Assembly (NCBI GenBank): GCA_033557685.1
Contig: JAWQRN010000386.1
Span: 1 to 30,402 of the forward strand
Length of the DNA: 30,402 nt
From: Sperchopsis tessellata
Taxonomy: Eukaryota; Arthropoda; Insecta; Coleoptera; Hydrophilidae
Direction: 5' to 3'
A program made the translations under genes and the position numbers. Positions 21,255 through 30,402 of this stretch are shown here, one piece after another. Each line of letters opens with the position of its first letter. The first letter of the stretch is position 1. The notes under the pieces were generated by a model. The model ran no database searches. It saw nothing but the letters and a program-made list of their open reading frames with translations, and was not told the DNA's origin.

Positions 21255-21540
21255 AGCACGTTTAAGACAGAAGACAAGCTTGCAAGTGTATATAAGGAAC
21301 AGTAGATTAATAGAAAGCTATTTACAATTCAACAACTTTAGGACCTATGAAATTCACTGGAGCTATTGGAGGATGGTTTTGTGCGTCGAGAGTTGTTGCA
21401 TACGTCAACGATATTATTATAATTACAATAGTAAACAAACTAATAATCAGGCGTGAAACTGGTAGCAATTATGAAGATACTAACGAAAAGCAACCAGATA
21501 TACAGAAGGTCATTCCGGCAGTGATTCTTAGCTAGGAAAA
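21255..21540 (+). repeat. Dispersed repeat R2, copy 2
   Basis: Plus-strand match to 16185-16445. The open frame 21347-21535 has KFTGAIGGWFCASRVVAYVN and RRETGSNYEDTNE, and its 5' part (CGTTTAAGACAGAAGACAAG) aligns with the copy-1 segment coding for FRRSQKL. It is placed directly between the Tigger 3' end and a SINE tail, so insertions stack here. Unknown family. Confidence 0.65.
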
Positions 21541-21578
21541 TGCAAAGTGGCTAGTCGTAAAGAAGAAATGTGTGTATA

Positions 21579-21896
21579 TTTTTTTTAAGTTTGGCCTTGA
21601 CATAAGTCTTTTAGCCTAGCTCCATTTATTTTTATAACATACATACATATTTTTAACCACTGCTAATCATATTTTTACATTTTTTATTCATAATATAACA
21701 TACATATATATTTAACCATTGCCAAACATATTTTAAATATTCGTATTTATAACTTTACTATTTTTAACGATTTGATTCCTAACCCTTGAGATTTTACTCT
21801 AAGAAAATTCTCCTGGGAGGGAATCGAACCCTGGTCACCTCGGAGTCGCATAGCTAACGCCCTAACGCTCTTACCAATAAGGCTGCCGAGGCGCCA
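21579..21896 (-). mobile_element. tRNA-derived SINE, copy 1
   Basis: On the reverse complement the head (21806-21893) starts GGCGCCTCGGCAGCC, has an A-box-like TTGGTAAGAGCG and a clear B box GGTTCGATTCC preceded by GACCAGG. No matching acceptor stem exists, so it is not a tRNA gene. A T-run at 21579-21586 (poly(A) on the minus strand) and an adjacent TGGCCTTGA mark the tail, also present in copy 2. A two-unit ~61-bp tandem duplication (21633-21754) lies between head and tail and makes this copy about twice as long as copy 2. Confidence 0.75.
21633..21754. repeat. Two-copy tandem duplication (~61 bp) inside SINE copy 1
   Basis: The units begin TATAACATACATACAT (21633) and TATAACATACATATAT (21694), and each continues with TTTAACCA.TGC.AA.CATATTTT. 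Seen directly. SINE copy 2 lacks it. Confidence 0.6.
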
Positions 21897-22511
21897 AATA
21901 TGTAAATAAATTGCATGTTTTTTTTGTCGCCTACTTACGAATCGATTATTTTAGTATTGCTTTGTGTTGAGGTTTAGCATATACTTGGGATACTTTAGAA
22001 ATTAATTATAATATAACTAACTAAATTAATTGGAAAAAATGCTATATAATAATTTATAGGTTATTACGATTATAAACTGAAAGAAACTTTTAATGCAGAT
22101 ACCTATAATAATTTAAAAAAAATGCCTAATACATCGATTTAAATGCATTAATTCTTAGCAATTTTCCACAATTTAAAATGAATTTGTGGAAGTTCAACGG
22201 GTCCTATCACGTTCTAATGAAAACATGCTACGTTTTTCTTGGATAGGTACGATGTGACGCCTTCACAATCAACACTAAATTATAATTATATAACTATAAT
22301 TATAATGATGGTATTATATTTTATGTGAAAAAAGATTTCAGTAGTGTAAGGAAATAAATCAGATATTGATTGTTTATGCTGGTCACCTTCCACAGATGTG
22401 AGAGAACAGTATGTGAATATATTCAGTTGAATTGGTGGGCTAAAATGTTAAAATAACAACAGATAGCAAAATAAATTTACCCAATAGAGGCCATAATCCT
22501 GATATTTTAAA
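21897..22511. other. AT-rich spacer with a strong small hairpin
   Basis: No genes recognised. At 22279-22306 there are perfect 12-bp inverted arms (ATTATAATTATA / TATAATTATAAT) around TAAC. In AT-only sequence this may be chance. Confidence 0.35.
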
Positions 22512-22870
22512 ATTGACGGTTAGTTAAGTTTATGTTGACATGCACAGCATTATTTTGATGATGAATCATGATATGTTATTTTAGCAAGCTCTAGATTGCC
22601 ATTAAAACATGTATAATCTAAAATAAATGTGTTGTTTACTTGTTAGTTATCAACACTCCTTAACTACCATTTATTGTGTCATTGTATCTTAATAAAGAAT
22701 TAATTTTTAAAGAATTACGTGCATGTACATGTTTGGTATTTACTCATATACAAAGATGTTTCTTCTAATGGATTGCCAAAATTATCTAACCTTGTTTAGC
22801 CGGAAGCAAATAGAGGTAATGAAATCTCAAGGTACTATTTTTATAGATGTAGGTATAGGTCAAGATCTCT
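22512..22870 (-). repeat. Dispersed repeat R1, copy B
   Basis: Reverse-oriented partner of 13761-14137. On the minus strand it begins AGAGATCTTGACCTATACC and ends near AACTAACCGTCAATT. Short indels separate it from copy A, for example around 22830. The minus-strand open frame 22786-22992 falls mostly in this repeat and is not conserved in copy A. Confidence 0.8.
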
Positions 22871-23028
22871 GAAAGTCGCAAAGCAAATACAATGTGAGGC
22901 AAACATAAATTTATATATGAAGTATATTGTCTTTTTTTTATTGACATAATATTATAACAAGATACCCCTAGATTATACCGTGCCAGGAACAACTATTTAC
23001 TTTTTGTTACATTTATTTTTAGATTATT

Positions 23029-23032
<4 letters not shown>

Positions 23033-23063
<31 letters not shown>
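23033..23063. repeat. (TA)15 microsatellite
   Basis: Uninterrupted TA dinucleotides for 31 bases, seen directly; likely length-polymorphic. Confidence 0.9.
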
Positions 23064-23065
<2 letters not shown>

Positions 23066-24019
23066 GTTTTTAAAATATGGTAATGAATTATAATTATATA
23101 TAGTATTATCAGACCTACTGCAGTACAAATTTATATATATTATTTATAGTGGTCATAAAATATAAAATCCATTTGGGATAGGAAATTTGAGCGGATTTCT
23201 GCGTGGTATTTGAAATATAGGCGTTCTGTGATATAACACACTTATAATTATAAACTATGTCTATCCCTACCAGATATACCAGATTTCTAAAATCACAGAT
23301 CTGGATAGAAACTATTTCAAATGAACAAAGAAAGAGTTAAGGCATTTAGGAAGAACTTAAGAAGAAATATATCATTGTATTTAAATTACAATAAATGTAA
23401 ATAAGCACATGTACTGTAGAGAACATATAAAAAATAGTCACAGAATAATCATTCGCAGGAATCACAGTATTTTAAGACTTTTAAAGCTTCATTTTACGCT
23501 ACTAGACCTACTGAGCGTTATGGCTCTTAAGCCAGCCTAATATCTACTTTAGTTTAAATTGTTAAAGTTGTAATAAGGAAAAAAATTAAACAAAGCAAAA
23601 AGATACAAGAGCATAATATATTGGGACATCAGAAAGTAAGAAAAATGTGTCAGCTAATAATGTTTTTTATCTAATTAGTTCCTGCGTTTTATAAACGAAG
23701 GATAATAATGCGAGGATACATACTTCACGCTGAGAAGTCCATGACAGCGACTTTTTAAACTTAGATAGCACATGAACTAGGAATCAAAGGAGGGGCTACA
23801 TAGGTGCAGAAAAAAACAACAAACTCCACAAGAGTCATAGCTGAAAAATACAATTAAAATATAACCCCATCTCAATACAAGCAATATTGTTTTGTGCACA
23901 CATATCCCCATATACACCGATGCACATACCTTTGACTAAAGGAGAGTTGAGGAGTAAGATTATTATATATAATACAATTATTAGCATTATTATTCCCTTT
24001 TTATAGTTTTAGCTTTGTG
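23064..24019. other. AT-rich spacer
   Basis: No protein or repeat recognised. The right part may be the unreadable 3' end of the LINE relic that follows on the minus strand. Confidence 0.35.
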
Positions 24020-25075
24020 TTTTTAACATAAAAAAAAATTTCTAAAAGATTATTGTTCAAAAAACTATAAATTAGATTATGTTCTGAAAAATCACTTGAT
24101 AGACAAGCAAGAAAGTATTTTGGATAATCAGTAATTAAGTGCTATTTTGAAGTTGCGGTTTCGTAGTCGCAGCCGCAAGCATGATTTGGGATTTTGCCAA
24201 TTTTGTAAAGGTAGACAGAAACAATGGCATGTCCTGATCTTAATCTATCGAGAGCGGTAATTTCTTCTCCCTAGAAATGGGATCTTTCAAAATCTTATAA
24301 TAATGAAATCCTTTAATTTCTGACAATGCTTTAAAAAGCTGATTGACAATCTGAAATAATTGCTATCTGCGATTGATTCCAATTCTGCGGTAAATGAAGA
24401 GGACTCTTTTGATAATTTGTATTTGAAATATGTAAGAGACCTGTCAGTTTATATTCTCAAGTGCTTGTAGAAACAACAAAACAACAACAAAAAATTTGAA
24501 TTGACTTAAAAAAGAGAGTTAATCGGAGAAAAGTTTGGTATTCTAATATCGACCTTGAAAACTATTCTTTCAAAATCATATTCAAAGCAGGGTAGTTTAT
24601 TATCATGTTTTATGTTTGTAAAATTAATAATTATTTCATTTATATAAGACTTTAGTGAGTGAGATCAGATTAGATTTTTGATTTTCTGAATAAGATTGGT
24701 ATTTTCTTTATTATAAAGCTTTTATTATTATATATTATTCGGATGTGTAGAGAAGGTATATAGTTTTCACTTTCGAGAGCAGGAATAGGAATTCATTTTA
24801 AGGCCCCGAGTGCAATTCTTATTGCTCCGGATTGAATTTGAACCAATTTCTTCTAAGGTACTCATACATGCTATATAAAAAGCTGCCATAGTCCATTTTA
24901 TTTCTAACTAGGGCTTTGTAGGTAATAAGAGCAATGGAAGGATGACGTTTCCGCCATGTATGTACAAAACTTCTAATGACATCAAGATTTTTTCGCATTT
25001 TGCAACCATATATTTGATATGTAAAACCCTTTGGTGTGGTCACTGCATAGTAGTAACATTGTTCTCGCTAGGTTT
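24020..25075 (-). pseudogene. LINE relic: post-RT region, RNase H and C-terminal tail (lineage D)
   Basis: On the reverse complement, in order: HIKYMVAKCEK and NLDVIRSFVHTW (about 24960-25020), HPSIALITYKALVRNKMDYGS then FLYS (about 24880-24950), AIRIALGALK and IPIPALESENYIPSLHIR (about 24740-24830), KESSSFTAELESIA (about 24370-24415) and SDCQSAF (about 24335-24355), which are RNase H-domain motifs, then DRLRSGHAIVSVYLYKIG and NHACGCDYETATS (about 24145-24250), a Cys-rich tail. The RT fingers and palm upstream are missing, which suggests a 5' truncation near 25075. Several frame changes and stops. The tail differs from the other RNase H-bearing LINE at 4990-5600, so it is a separate lineage. 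Confidence 0.82.
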
Positions 25076-25302
25076 TCATGAAAGATATGATATTTTTTCC
25101 GACCGAACGACTGCAATATGCCGTTCATTATTTCAAAAACATCAATTCATCTTTGAAAAATAATTCAGGATTTTCTGATTCTGATTTTTGTCTCGATAAG
25201 TACATTTGGATAGGCTCATCATTGTTTATTATCCATTTAATTGCGGGCATCAAAATGAGCCATCAACATTTCGGACCACTCTACTTCTAACCATTAAAAT
25301 AA
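25076..25302. other. Unassigned stretch between LINE D and SINE copy 2
   Basis: Short. May contain the continuing hAT or LINE sequence, but I could not read either. Confidence 0.3.
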
Positions 25303-25457
25303 CTCTTTTTTTAATTTGATTGGCCTTGAATATTTATTTTTTTCGATGTAATTCCAATCCCGCGCGATTTTCGCCGGGACTGGGAATCGTACTCGGGCCA
25401 CCGCGGAGTCGCATTGTTGAAGCCCCAACTCTCTAACCTATACAGCTACTGAGGCGT
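25303..25457 (-). mobile_element. tRNA-derived SINE, copy 2
   Basis: On the reverse complement: ACGCCTCAGTAGCTGTATAGG, an A-box-like TAGGTTAGAGAGTTGG, shared ATGCGACTCCG (also in copy 1), and a decayed B box GAGTACGATTCCC, then TCAAGGCCAAT and an A-rich run at 25305-25312. About 155 bp in all, a plausible full length for the family. It is inserted at the end of the readable hAT frame. Confidence 0.72.
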
Positions 25458-25910
25458 TTACTTCTTTTAGTTCTATGACTATTTTTTTCGACGAATTCAA
25501 TTCATTATACATTTTAATAACGATTGATTGTATATCAAAAGTTACAGTTTGTGCAGTATTGTGTAGTTAATATGTGACAACTACATCCGTTTCCAATTAT
25601 ATTTGAAATAAGGTCTATTAATTTTGTAGAAACGTTTTGGTTTTCATCCATATTAACATTAGCATTATCGGCGCATAAAGCTGTTACATTTTCTATTTTT
25701 AAATTATTACCTTTTAATAACGCTGTTTTTGAATCTGCTATACCAACTGACTTGTTGTTTTCGATTGAGTAGAAGCTTAAACGTTTTGTTGGAATGCCTT
25801 TTTAAAATACCGTACAATTGTTGGAAAGATTTTTATATTACCTTTATTTGATGCGTCGGTACTCACAGAAAACGGCTGATCATTTTGCAAATGTTTCAAA
25901 ATAATTGTTA
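25446..25910 (-). pseudogene. hAT-type transposase relic
   Basis: On the reverse complement: HLQNDQPFSVSTDASNKGN (about 25840-25900) with IKIFPTIVRYF, then KGIPTKRLSFYS, and an unbroken run including NVTALCADNANVNMDENQN (about 25640-25690) and STKLID, then GNGCSCHIL and, after a frame change, HNTAQTVTFDIQSIVIKMYNE (about 25500-25565). STDASNKGN, CADNANVN and C..H..HN are hallmarks of hAT-like transposase relatives in animals; the Asp of STDAS and of CADNA lie in the RNase H-like fold. About 60 codons are uninterrupted, the best-preserved transposon frame in the window. The 3' part is missing at the SINE insertion. Confidence 0.78.
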
Positions 25911-26520
25911 TTGATTAGGCACATTCATAATAACATTAGTTGTATTAGTTTTACCACAACTATATACATTTTAGATAACAACTTTTATGTAAAAAAAATA
26001 ATGCGTTTCCTCAATATCGTTAATAAATCTTGATTTTTATTACGTAGTATGAGAAGTAATGCAATATGTCAATATTCAATTGATACGGTAAACATTTCGC
26101 GAAGTATTGTATATAATCTCACTTATCATTCAAAATAAACATAGAAACATAGAAATATAGACATGACACTACATACATGTAAATAGAATGCAGATACGAC
26201 CTACCTTCTTAGTCGTACAGTCTCTATCAGTATCACTTAAGCGAATTTCAAGCAGTCATGATGAGCACGAAAATCGTACCATGACCCGAGCACACGAGAA
26301 TATACGAACACACATGACTAAAACACCCGGATTCAGTTTACGCCGACAGTTACAAATTTATTCATAGGAGGTGGTATGCCACGGTGTCTTCAAAAATGTA
26401 GCCTCTTTAAATACTTACATTTTTCTACACATATAATTTTTGTTAACTAAGGATTTTCAGAGGCAATGCGAGACTCGGGATTTGTCTTTTGAACTCGGGA
26501 CCGACTCGCTCAAATCGAAA
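25911..26520. other. Probable 5' untranslated/N-terminal part of the hAT element
   Basis: No readable protein. It lies between the hAT frame and the terminal repeat at 26521-26535, in the right orientation to be the element's 5' region. Confidence 0.4.
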
Positions 26521-26535
26521 CGTCCGGCAGCCCTG
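26521..26535 (-). mobile_element. Probable hAT terminal inverted repeat
   Basis: The reverse complement reads CAGGGCTGCCGGACG. CAGGG-starting ends are typical of hAT elements. It lies upstream of the hAT frame in matching orientation. The partner end was not found, as expected if the 3' side was disrupted. Confidence 0.5.
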
Positions 26536-27161
26536 ATCCCTAGACTTTTCGAAGGATTTAAATAGAATTGACACTTTCATTTGATACTAGTATAAACAAA
26601 ATGAAATAATTGAAGCCGGTTGAATTAAGAAAGCCACCATAAAGAGAAATCCACTGACGTAAGCTGAGATATAAACCGCCTGAACTTGTCAATCCAACCA
26701 ACTATGCTATAGTATGAATTACCTTCACTTTACAACAGATGCGGGCTCGTAACCGCAACATTCGTATAGTTAGTTTGATTTCGCATGCGATACCTAAAAC
26801 AATTTCTTACCATTTTATCAAAGTTATCAAACATCAAACATACTGACTATAGAATTTAAAAAAAAAACAAAATTTTAGTCAGAGAACTAAGTCAAGATTT
26901 TATAACCTTGCTTAAAGGCAAGAAAATTTTAAATTTAATGTATGCAGAGCATTTTCGATCTATAGGTATATTCAAATCTTTGAAAGAGCCCAGCTAACAA
27001 GAGATAAAGTAAAAGCAATTTGAAAGTAAGTTATTTTAAAATAAATTGACGTATAACCTAGGACTTCCACGTGGTTGATTGTTTATTTTGCCGTTACTTA
27101 TTTTACTATAAATGATAGTGTATCTTTTTCTACATTGTTACAGGTGAAATAAAAAATGCGT
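26536..27161. other. Unassigned AT-rich stretch
   Basis: Nothing recognised on either strand. Confidence 0.35.
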
Positions 27162-27170
27162 AAGGCATAA

Positions 27171-27380
27171 TATTCTAAAGGTGGGGCTGATATAATGCCA
27201 CAGGAATGGTACATGGAAGATATGCTTTCCGCAAAGAAAGATATTTTAAGAGTCGCGGTCGCTGAGCTTATCTCCACGGATAACAAGTTCGTGAGTAATA
27301 TGTGAGATGATACAGATAATGCAATTAAAGGTTACAAGATAGCAATGAAAGAAAATAACCTTACCAAATATAGGTAACTA
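27171..27380 (+). pseudogene. Coding-like open stretch, one internal stop, unknown product
   Basis: From 27171 one plus-strand frame runs about 69 codons, interrupted only by TGA at 27303-27305. From the ATG at 27195 it reads MPQEWYMEDMLSAKKDIL with VAVAELISTDNKFVS; after the stop come TDNAIKGYKIAMKENN and a terminal TATAGGTAACT that could also be a splice donor. The composition (Glu, Asp, Ala, Met, Trp) is less biased toward Lys/Asn/Ile than random frames here, which is why I list it. I do not recognise the family. It could be a decayed exon, a transposon gag/ORF1 piece or chance. Confidence 0.3.
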
Positions 27381-27639
27381 AAATAAAATGTGATTATTTA
27401 ACCGGATTTCTTATATCTTAGAACTATTTATTTAACACTAAAATAAAAACTACACATTTTGAAGTAATAATAAGAAATATAATTTACCATAAAATAGATA
27501 CGTTTGAACTTATGATTTAACCTTTAGGGTCATTAGTATTCTCAGACTAAAAATTGTATATATCTGTATTTTGGTTTGATACGTATCGTATAAATATGGG
27601 CATCTACTAACGCATTGTATATGAACAATAAATTCTATG
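27381..27639. other. AT-rich spacer
   Basis: Nothing recognised. Confidence 0.3.
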
Positions 27640-29180
27640 CTGATTATTTCCCTCACCTAAATTGAGTAGAAAAATTGCCAAAATTGGTCTCATACAACCT
27701 ATGACTAATTTATCGCTCCTTCTGACATATCCATCGAGTAGGTGATATGCCTCGTGGTCTACGTATATCTACTTTCCGTTCCACTATTTGTCTTTCCATC
27801 TCCAAAGTAACGTAAGATAGATTGGCTGATTATAGCTGGCAGCCATATATTGACGTTAAGCTCCTGCAGAATGGAGACTTATTCAAGGTATGCGTAGCTT
27901 ATGCCTGTTGATCCGTATTTCAGAGACATCGACTTTTCTAGTGTTTGCCAGCTTCACAATCCAGGTTTCTGCTGAATACGTGGGAATAGACAAAATTAAA
28001 GCCTTTATAAGGTGAAGTTTTGTTTCATGAGATATTACTGTGTCATTACAGATTCTTAGCTTAACTGTCACTATTGGGCCATTGATTTCCTATTCACAAC
28101 ACACATTGTTATTTACGAACGAGTCCAGATAGTTGAAACTGCTAATGACATTTCAATATGAATGTGAGTATACCCTGCTGATAAAATTTAACCTGTTGAT
28201 AATTGTTTCCGGTTCTTCGATACTTGCGGCTATTATCAAAGTAACTTTTGCGACTTTGTTGATTGATTCACTACTTATAACTTATACTCGAAAGACCATC
28301 TTACTTTTTAAAGTAAGAGAAAGTGAAACTACTTCTTGAGTCGATTTAATTTGTTTCAAGACTAATTTGCACATGTTTACTGTTAGAAATACCAGACAAT
28401 ACTGCCTGGAAGTACGACAATGACACCCTTCGGTGGTGCAGAGCGAGCCTAAAATGAGCCGGCACTTACAAAGGCAAGTATTTAGATTTTAGGTTGGGCT
28501 TAAACAGTAACATTAGCATATCTTAAGTAATTAATTCTCATACCGCCAATTGAGACTCCTCCCTCCCATCTGCCTAGCACTTTGTGGTAAGAGAAATACC
28601 TTTAACCGCTCTGTGATAATATTGAGCATTACTTTACTAACAATGGAGCAGTCGATCGGGGTTCCTTTCTTGCAGATTGGCACGAATCCATATTCGCATC
28701 ACTCATCCGACCATGAGTGCATAACGTCCAAACCAATGCTGTAATACCGTTATGTTGTGGTATTTATAGGCTCAGGATCTACATTACTGAACAGCCTGCA
28801 GCAGTATTCCTTCCGGATATCTACAATTTCCCCTGCGTCAGAAATTGTTTTGCTATTATCATTATGAATAATTTGTATGCTAGGTTTAAACGCACGGGAC
28901 ACGTATTTCATTCTGTAAAAAGATCACGAGGCTCATTTGAGTTTGCGTAGCGTTCAACTAGGGAGCATATGTCCTTTATTTGCTTGTTTTTGTTCAATAT
29001 ACCATGGTTCATCTAATGTATTTTTTGATCCATCAGTTCAGAGCTTAAAGTCGAAGCTTTCACCAATCGAATTTCGTCAATGAGCTGGGCTATCGGGTTG
29101 CCCATCCAATATTTTGATGTTTTGAACGGTTACTTGGAGTACAGTTCGCAGCGCAACATGTATCCGTCTTTTAATTATAT
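27640..29180 (-). pseudogene. LINE reverse transcriptase relic (lineage E)
   Basis: On the reverse complement, in order: KILDGQPDSPAH (about 29080-29115), IKDICSLVERYANSNEPRDL (about 28920-28985), FKPSIQIIHNDNSKTISDAG (about 28830-28895), IVDIRKEYCCRLFS (about 28785-28830), then DCSIVSKVMLNIITERLKVF (about 28595-28655, entry to RT), GGMRINYLRYANVTV (catalytic box at 28509-28520), SSFNYLDSFVNN (about 28100-28140), VKLRICNDTVISHETKLHLI (28071 downward), PTYSAETWIVKL, and RPRGISPTRWICQ (about 27720-27760). The catalytic YADD is YANV, so it is dead. The palm motifs between RT entry and the YADD site (AF.DL, QG..SP) are missing, a deletion of several hundred bases. A GC-richer segment at 28395-28470 does not fit and may be an insertion. 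Confidence 0.83.
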
Positions 29181-30402
29181 TGTATGTTGTGTCATTCTTG
29201 CCGATATTAGTGATTTGCAAAATGTGGCAGCATCTGCTATGATGATTTTGTTACTATAATTATCAGATCAGTTTGAAGGAACAAAAGATAACCATTATAT
29301 ACGACAAGAGGTCAGAGGTCTCATTTGTTCACTTATAATTTTATAAATTACATAATATGCTAACTTTCTTACACGTAATTTCTGCATAAAATGTTTTCTC
29401 TAGGTATTATTTAGTATTCAATACTGAAAATTACCCCTGACAGACCCCTCTTACCCTTTAAAGGGGAATAATGGTAGTGTAAGCTTCAAAAATGGAGCAT
29501 TCAGTCTGCTTAAGCATTTAGTCTGGCTTCAAATATGATTTTGACTTTGATTTCAATGCTTCATTCACACGAAAAACATTTATATTTCTTCTAAGAACAA
29601 ATTTTATACAGGTAAACATAAATAAACCCCGAACGAAAGACTCTATATCAATTAAGTTAACTCCACGTGTGCAAGTTGGGTACCTTCTCCAGAAGCAAGA
29701 AGGTAAGTGACAATCCTTTACATATCCAATATTTTGATCCTCTAACTCCTATACTTCATCAAAACAAGAGCCGGAAGCAGCCAGAAGCAGGACAAAGTTA
29801 TTTATGAGAGGTAGTCCTAAATAATTTACATTTGAGCAAATAGACGTTCAAACGATCCTTCAGGATAAATTACAGTATACAAGTTGCATATTTGAATTTT
29901 GGAGAAGAACGTCGCGTTTTCTGAACAACATTTGAAGAACTACGGACTCAAATTCCGGGACGCACAATAACTTATGTAACTACAATTCCATAGGTTTGCT
30001 TAAAGTCATTTTCTTCAAAAACCACGGAAAGCCGATGTTGTTTACAAATATGAAAGGCTTTTTTTTAAACTTGGTTATCTATCTAATCGGCATCTACTAA
30101 TGTTTGTAGAATGACTCGTTCCTACATATCAGAACTGATTTTAATTTTTCTTCGAAGTATGGTTTGTTTCTAACAATATTACAAGTTGTTACACAGTTTT
30201 TTTAAAGAAATATGAGTAGAGTTTCTTCGAATTTGAATTTGATGAATTAAATAGTTTATACAATTATATTCATTACATAAAGAGACTACATTACAAAAAA
30301 TATTTTTAAAGTTTCGTTAATACCTAAAACAACTCCACTTTTTACATTAAAACTGTACCATTATTTTAGAAAGGACATTCTACGTATTAATTTATAGTAT
30401 AT
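29181..30402. other. AT-rich right end of window
   Basis: No gene, RNA or known repeat recognised on either strand. Small features such as CCCCTCTTACCCTTTAAAGG near 29446 (with an internal CCCTTTAAAGGG palindrome at 29453-29464) are noted only. Confidence 0.35.

Noticed and set aside
21806..21893. tRNA gene
   Set aside because: B box is good, but there is no paired acceptor stem, and a second diverged copy with a poly(A) tail shows it is a SINE.
22786..22992. 68-codon minus-strand frame
   Set aside because: Lies mostly in repeat R1 copy B and is not open in copy A.
23033..23063. (TA)n as a regulatory site
   Set aside because: A plain microsatellite; no gene start nearby.
1..30402. Bacterial-style operon, CRISPR array or viral genome
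   Set aside because: No Shine-Dalgarno-led gene runs, no spaced direct repeats, and no viral structural genes; the content is insect nuclear DNA.

Overview
The window reads as AT-rich nuclear DNA of an arthropod, most likely an insect; the order cannot be fixed from sequence alone. The reasons are one recognisable secreted glycine/tyrosine-rich structural (cuticle-type) gene with the usual insect layout of a tiny first coding exon and a very long first intron, and a dense set of decayed transposons of kinds common in insects: several LINE lineages, Tc1/mariner, piggyBac, Tigger/pogo, hAT, tRNA-derived SINEs and a foldback element. No operon, CRISPR array, rRNA or canonical tRNA gene was seen.

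Layout. 1-950: 3'-terminal part of a LINE reverse transcriptase, minus strand. 1794-7711: the one gene that looks intact, plus strand. It has a TATA box and Inr, an exon 1 coding for four residues (1888-1899), a 5.2-kb intron, exon 2 (7104-7601) and a poly(A) signal. Its intron carries a piggyBac fragment (3670-4910) and an RNase H-bearing LINE fragment (4990-5600), both antisense to the gene. 7840-8728: mariner-like transposase relic, minus. 9478-9792: broken C2H2 zinc-finger frame. 10216-11990: LINE relic, plus. 13761-14137: first copy of a ~370-bp dispersed repeat. 14642-15080: second mariner copy, abutting another LINE relic (15080-16170, plus). 16185-16445: first copy of a second dispersed repeat. 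17383-17445: possible tRNA-like SINE head. 17898-18560: broken copy of a recurrent, probably transposon-borne protein family. 18792-19425: foldback/MITE element with ~105-bp terminal inverted repeats. 19985-21250: Tigger transposase relic. 21255-21540: second copy of the second dispersed repeat. 21579-21896: SINE. 22512-22870: inverted second copy of the ~370-bp repeat. 24020-25075: RNase H-bearing LINE, minus. 25303-25457: second SINE. 25446-25910 with a terminus at 26521-26535: hAT relic, minus. 27640-29180: LINE relic, minus. 29180-30402: nothing recognised.

All transposon reading frames carry stops, frameshifts or lost catalytic residues, so nothing here looks autonomously mobile. I found no convincing new multi-gene system. 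The most useful leads are the two uncharacterised dispersed repeats, the MITE-like foldback, the conserved unnamed protein family at 17.9-18.6 kb, the different ways the transposases lost catalytic residues, and a small coding-like open stretch near 27.2 kb.
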